This document shows, piece after piece, positions 61,436 to 64,000 of a DNA stretch of 64,000 bases (its first letter is position 1; each line of letters opens with the position of its first letter). Below the pieces are notes generated by a model that was not told the origin of the DNA, searched no databases, and worked only from the letters and a program-made list of their open reading frames with translations. The DNA comes from Azorinus chamasolen (Eukaryota; Mollusca; Bivalvia; Cardiida; Solecurtidae): contig OY755246.1 of the NCBI GenBank assembly GCA_963576725.1, forward strand, positions 75,137,467 through 75,201,466. Direction: 5' to 3'. A program made the position numbers and the translations under genes.

Positions 61436-61556
61436 TTAGATTAGACACTTAGATTCGGTGTTTAAATTATAGGAATAAAGTGTTAATATATTCTGAATCA
61501 AAAGTCTAGCAAACAGTGTAAGACTTACACTTCAGATTTAAACTTAAGACCTACAC

Positions 61557-61808
61557 TAAACCCTTTACTCTATAGATACGCTTTACTGCGTCTTTGCAAA
61601 AACGGAGTAGACCCAGATCAGACGGCTTCTATAGGAGTCTTTTGACCAGGGTCTGCTCTGTTTTCTAATGATATAATATAGATATGATTCTATAGTTTCT
61701 GCCATAGCTAAACAATACTGTGTCCATGTGCTATTATAGCAAATTAATCTAATTATAGTTCTCTACTATATTATTTCTTACAGGAATGTTCATGGAGGAA
61801 AGGGTTAA
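61557..61808 (-). mobile_element. A-MITE, TTAACCCTTTAC subfamily
   Basis: TAAACCCTTTACTCTATAGA to GGAGGAAAGGGTTAA, 252 bp. Hairpin CAAAAACGGAGTAGACCCAGATC / GACCAGGGTCTGCTCTGTTT at the left, then GATATGATTCTATAGTTTCTG and TATTTCTTACAGGAATGTTCATGG. Confidence 0.7.
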
Positions 61809-62390
61809 GTTTTACTAATGTGTCAGTCTTGTAAGTGTAAGGCTTAAGCTGATTTTAAATGGTACTATGAACGAAGGATTTTGTATCATGAAATAAACTG
61901 TAGAATCAAATATATATCTACTAAAAGAACGAGCTCGATTTTTTTTGTCGGATTTGCCGTAAATACGACACAACGTACATATTGGGTAATGCTATGTGCG
62001 GGTAGCTTACATATTGAAGTTGTGTTATTTGACATCGAAAAAGCATTAATATCAGCAGTTTGGATACAGACAGAGAAATTCCCCTACCTACAGAAATAGT
62101 AAATCTAAAAATAGACGGGAAAAGACCCTCCAAGGTGAGTGACGATTGGTGAATATTTTTTTGGTTTTTTTTTCTCTTTTAGTATTTGTTGACAAATCAA
62201 TAGACGGTTTGTGACTGTTTATAATTTCAGTTTTATTACTGGCAGTCAGCATTCAATAATGCCTTTGGCCATTTACAAAATAAATTATCAAATATGGCAA
62301 AAAACAATTACATACATTCTAATATTCACAAAGAAATGACAGAATATCACACACATATATATTACGTGTTCTTTATGCTTACGTTAAGAT

Positions 62391-62690
62391 TTATTGGGCA
62401 GTTAGCATTTCAAGGGAGTTTTTGCGTACTTTAAATGTTTCGTTGACATATTTAGCTATTTTTAAAAATACCTTTTTATTTTCAGAAGACATAATTCTAC
62501 GGAATTTGTTAATTGAAGGCCATGGTGTATAATTATTCCCTAAGATAGAAGAACGAAGGACGGAATATTTTGGGCAGCAAAGTAGAAAATGATATTCTGA
62601 TTCAACTGCATTACAAGTACAAAATTTACATATGCGTTCATGTCTCGTGACACCAGTAAATATTCCGGCAATGTCCTGGAATAGCCCCAC
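62391..62690 (-). pseudogene. LINE C-terminal fragment
   Basis: A 99-codon frame with R-x-E-R-I-C-K-F-C, E-S-E-Y-H-F-L-L-C-C-P-K-Y and L-R-S-S-I-L, then S-S-E-N-K-K-V-F-L-K-I-A-K-Y. The C-x2-C ... H-x3-C-C pattern followed by a Pro and a long helix is the usual C-terminus of CR1/RTE-like reverse-transcriptase proteins in invertebrates. Upstream RT motifs are missing. The start Met is not a real initiator. Confidence 0.7.
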
Positions 62691-62699
62691 AGCTATTAC

Positions 62700-63430
62700 C
62701 GCAACATCTCGGAATGAGTGTATACTTAAGTACCAATGGAGGCAATGTCAAAGGTATTCCGATTTATTCCATTGTGGGGAGCTATTCTAGGATATTGCCT
62801 CTTTGATATAGGTTAAGCAGGTGTTAAGTGCTTGTGTGGCGGCCGTAAAAAGTCGCCCCGTACTTCATTCTCAGTGTTGTTATATTTTCTGGTCCTTCGG
62901 GATCATAAGTTTTGATGTTATTAGTTTTGAAAATTGAAAACTGCTTAAGCCGGTGCTAGGGGGCGTGAGTAGTGTTGCACTTTTAATTATTACTCATGAA
63001 CAGACTCAATAAAACCGAGTCTGCAATTTTCTCTTTTTGCATTTCTACTTTTGCTTTCGAAGGATCACCCATTTTCAGATTAAGTAGTTCTCCAAACAAA
63101 AAGTTGTTATATATTTTGAGTAGTAATCGAGCTTAGATGTTTCATGTTTGGGTATACTGGTCGTGGATCCTAGATTTAAATTCTAATGGTGATGGTGTCA
63201 TAATATTCATATTGCCCCATATCCGAAACCAAGTCGATCTAGAATGGCTTTTACATGTTTTGTCGAGGATTTTGAGTTCATATCATTGACTTGTTCGTTA
63301 AACATTCTAAGATTATACAGATATACCAACTGTTTTGGAACAAAACATGACCTACTCTAATGTAAACAAAACGAAACGACTACAGCGCTTCTTTATTTTT
63401 AAAAGCCTTAGCAAGCCGCTATTTTCCCAA
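62700..63430. other. Unrecognised sequence
   Basis: TTACCGCAACATCTCGGAAT, GGAGGCAATGTC and GAATGGAATAAATCGGAATACC-like inverse words at 62735-62815 hint at a short inverted repeat (CCAATGGAGGCAATGTCAAA against TTTGATATAGGTTAAG is weak). Nothing else is supported. Confidence 0.35.
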
Positions 63431-63434
63431 CATA

Positions 63435-63508
63435 GTTGTCTTGGTGCAATGGGTATGTACCTGGACTTACATGTGGCAGATCTTGAGTTCGATTCTTACC
63501 AGTGACCA
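63435..63508 (+). repeat. tRNA-like sequence (SINE head or tRNA pseudogene)
   Basis: TTGGTGCAATGGGTATG resembles an A box and TTGAGTTCGATTCTTACC a B box with T arm, about 30 nt apart. The acceptor stem does not pair. Confidence 0.45.
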
Positions 63509-63680
63509 ATATTTTAAAATACTGTCCGGACAAAACAACAGTAAATATCAATGATAACATATAATAAATAATAACAAAATACATTTGTATTAACATATAG
63601 TTGAGAAAAAAAATGATTAAAAAATTAAAAATATTATTACAAATAGCGAATCAGTTTTTGTTTAAAAAAGGAAACTGTGC

Positions 63681-63739
63681 ATAGCTTGGGATTCGAACCC
63701 ACGGCCTCCTGTCTGTACATATCCATTACACCAAAGCCC
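63681..63739 (-). repeat. tRNA-like sequence (SINE head or tRNA pseudogene)
   Basis: On the minus strand GGGCTTTGGTGTAATGGATA (D arm and A box) and GTGGGTTCGAATCCCAAGC (T arm and B box). The middle is too short for a full anticodon arm plus variable loop. The B box is perfect. Not a working tRNA. Confidence 0.55.
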
Positions 63740-64000
63740 AGTACTTAATATCTGGCGACTTACTAAATTTGTTGCCTGGCCCTGTATTTGTGTGCTGTTC
63801 ATAGATCTAGTTCCCTGTACTAACAGAATCTACAAACATTGAAATTAAGTTGGCAGAGATTTAATATCATTATTGTTTTGTACATTCAATATTTGAATGC
63901 CGCTGAATATCTTTTTAAAAGATATTTCTTGTTAGGTATTAATTACAATCACTTATTTCATCACAAACCAAACACATCGGATTTAGCTGTAACTCTTTAC

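Noticed and set aside
63681..63739. Functional tRNA gene
   Set aside because: A and B boxes are good, but the anticodon arm is too short and the acceptor stem does not pair.

Overview
This window looks like nuclear DNA of a bivalve mollusc, probably a heterodont clam; that placement is inference from the gene content and from interspersed repeats I recognise as molluscan. It is AT-rich, has spliced genes and almost no long open frames, and most of it is transposable-element debris, hairpins and minisatellites. Two host genes can be supported.

Left part (1-16.4 kb): the minus strand carries the first four coding exons of TMEM30A/CDC50A (15969-16026, 8128-8261, 6820-6969, 3580-3790), with matching splice sites and phases. 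The 3' half of the gene lies beyond the left edge. Its introns hold Helentron/pearl-like tandem-repeat elements, a Penelope terminal-repeat dimer, TTAA-flanked MITEs and a 668-bp TA-flanked transposon.

Middle (16.4-38 kb): a head-to-head Penelope-like element with reverse-transcriptase thumb and GIY-YIG remnants and an 11-bp target duplication (16818-18331); a ~360-bp satellite (18871-21442); a decayed copy of a multi-copy invertebrate protein family (21961-23985); a 1.5-kb fold-back element (27421-28946); a second Penelope copy (30049-30772); several tandem-repeat elements; a Mutator-type inverted-repeat element with its empty site preserved nearby (35463-36445); and a TTAA-flanked element nested in a MITE (37051-37545).

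38.3-39.8 kb, minus strand: one intact intronless frame for a Cys-loop (nicotinic acetylcholine-like) receptor subunit. Its stop codon coincides with a MITE terminus.

Right part (40-64 kb): minisatellites (units of about 30, 49, 30, 48, 36, 15, 32 and 43 bp), MITEs, two decayed LINE fragments and three tRNA-like (SINE-type) fragments. At least three of the arrays appear to have grown out of sequence belonging to one MITE family.

Labels used below. P: Helentron/pearl-like tandem-repeat element. A-MITE: TTAA-flanked element with TTAACCCTTTCC or TTAACCCTTTAC ends and a central 65-75 bp hairpin whose arms are GCAAACAGAGCAGACCC and GGGTCTACTCTGTTTGC or variants. B-MITE: TA-flanked element with CAGTRGAAC-type ends and a GCTTAATGCAGGGCAAAAGT hairpin. 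PLE: Penelope-like element.
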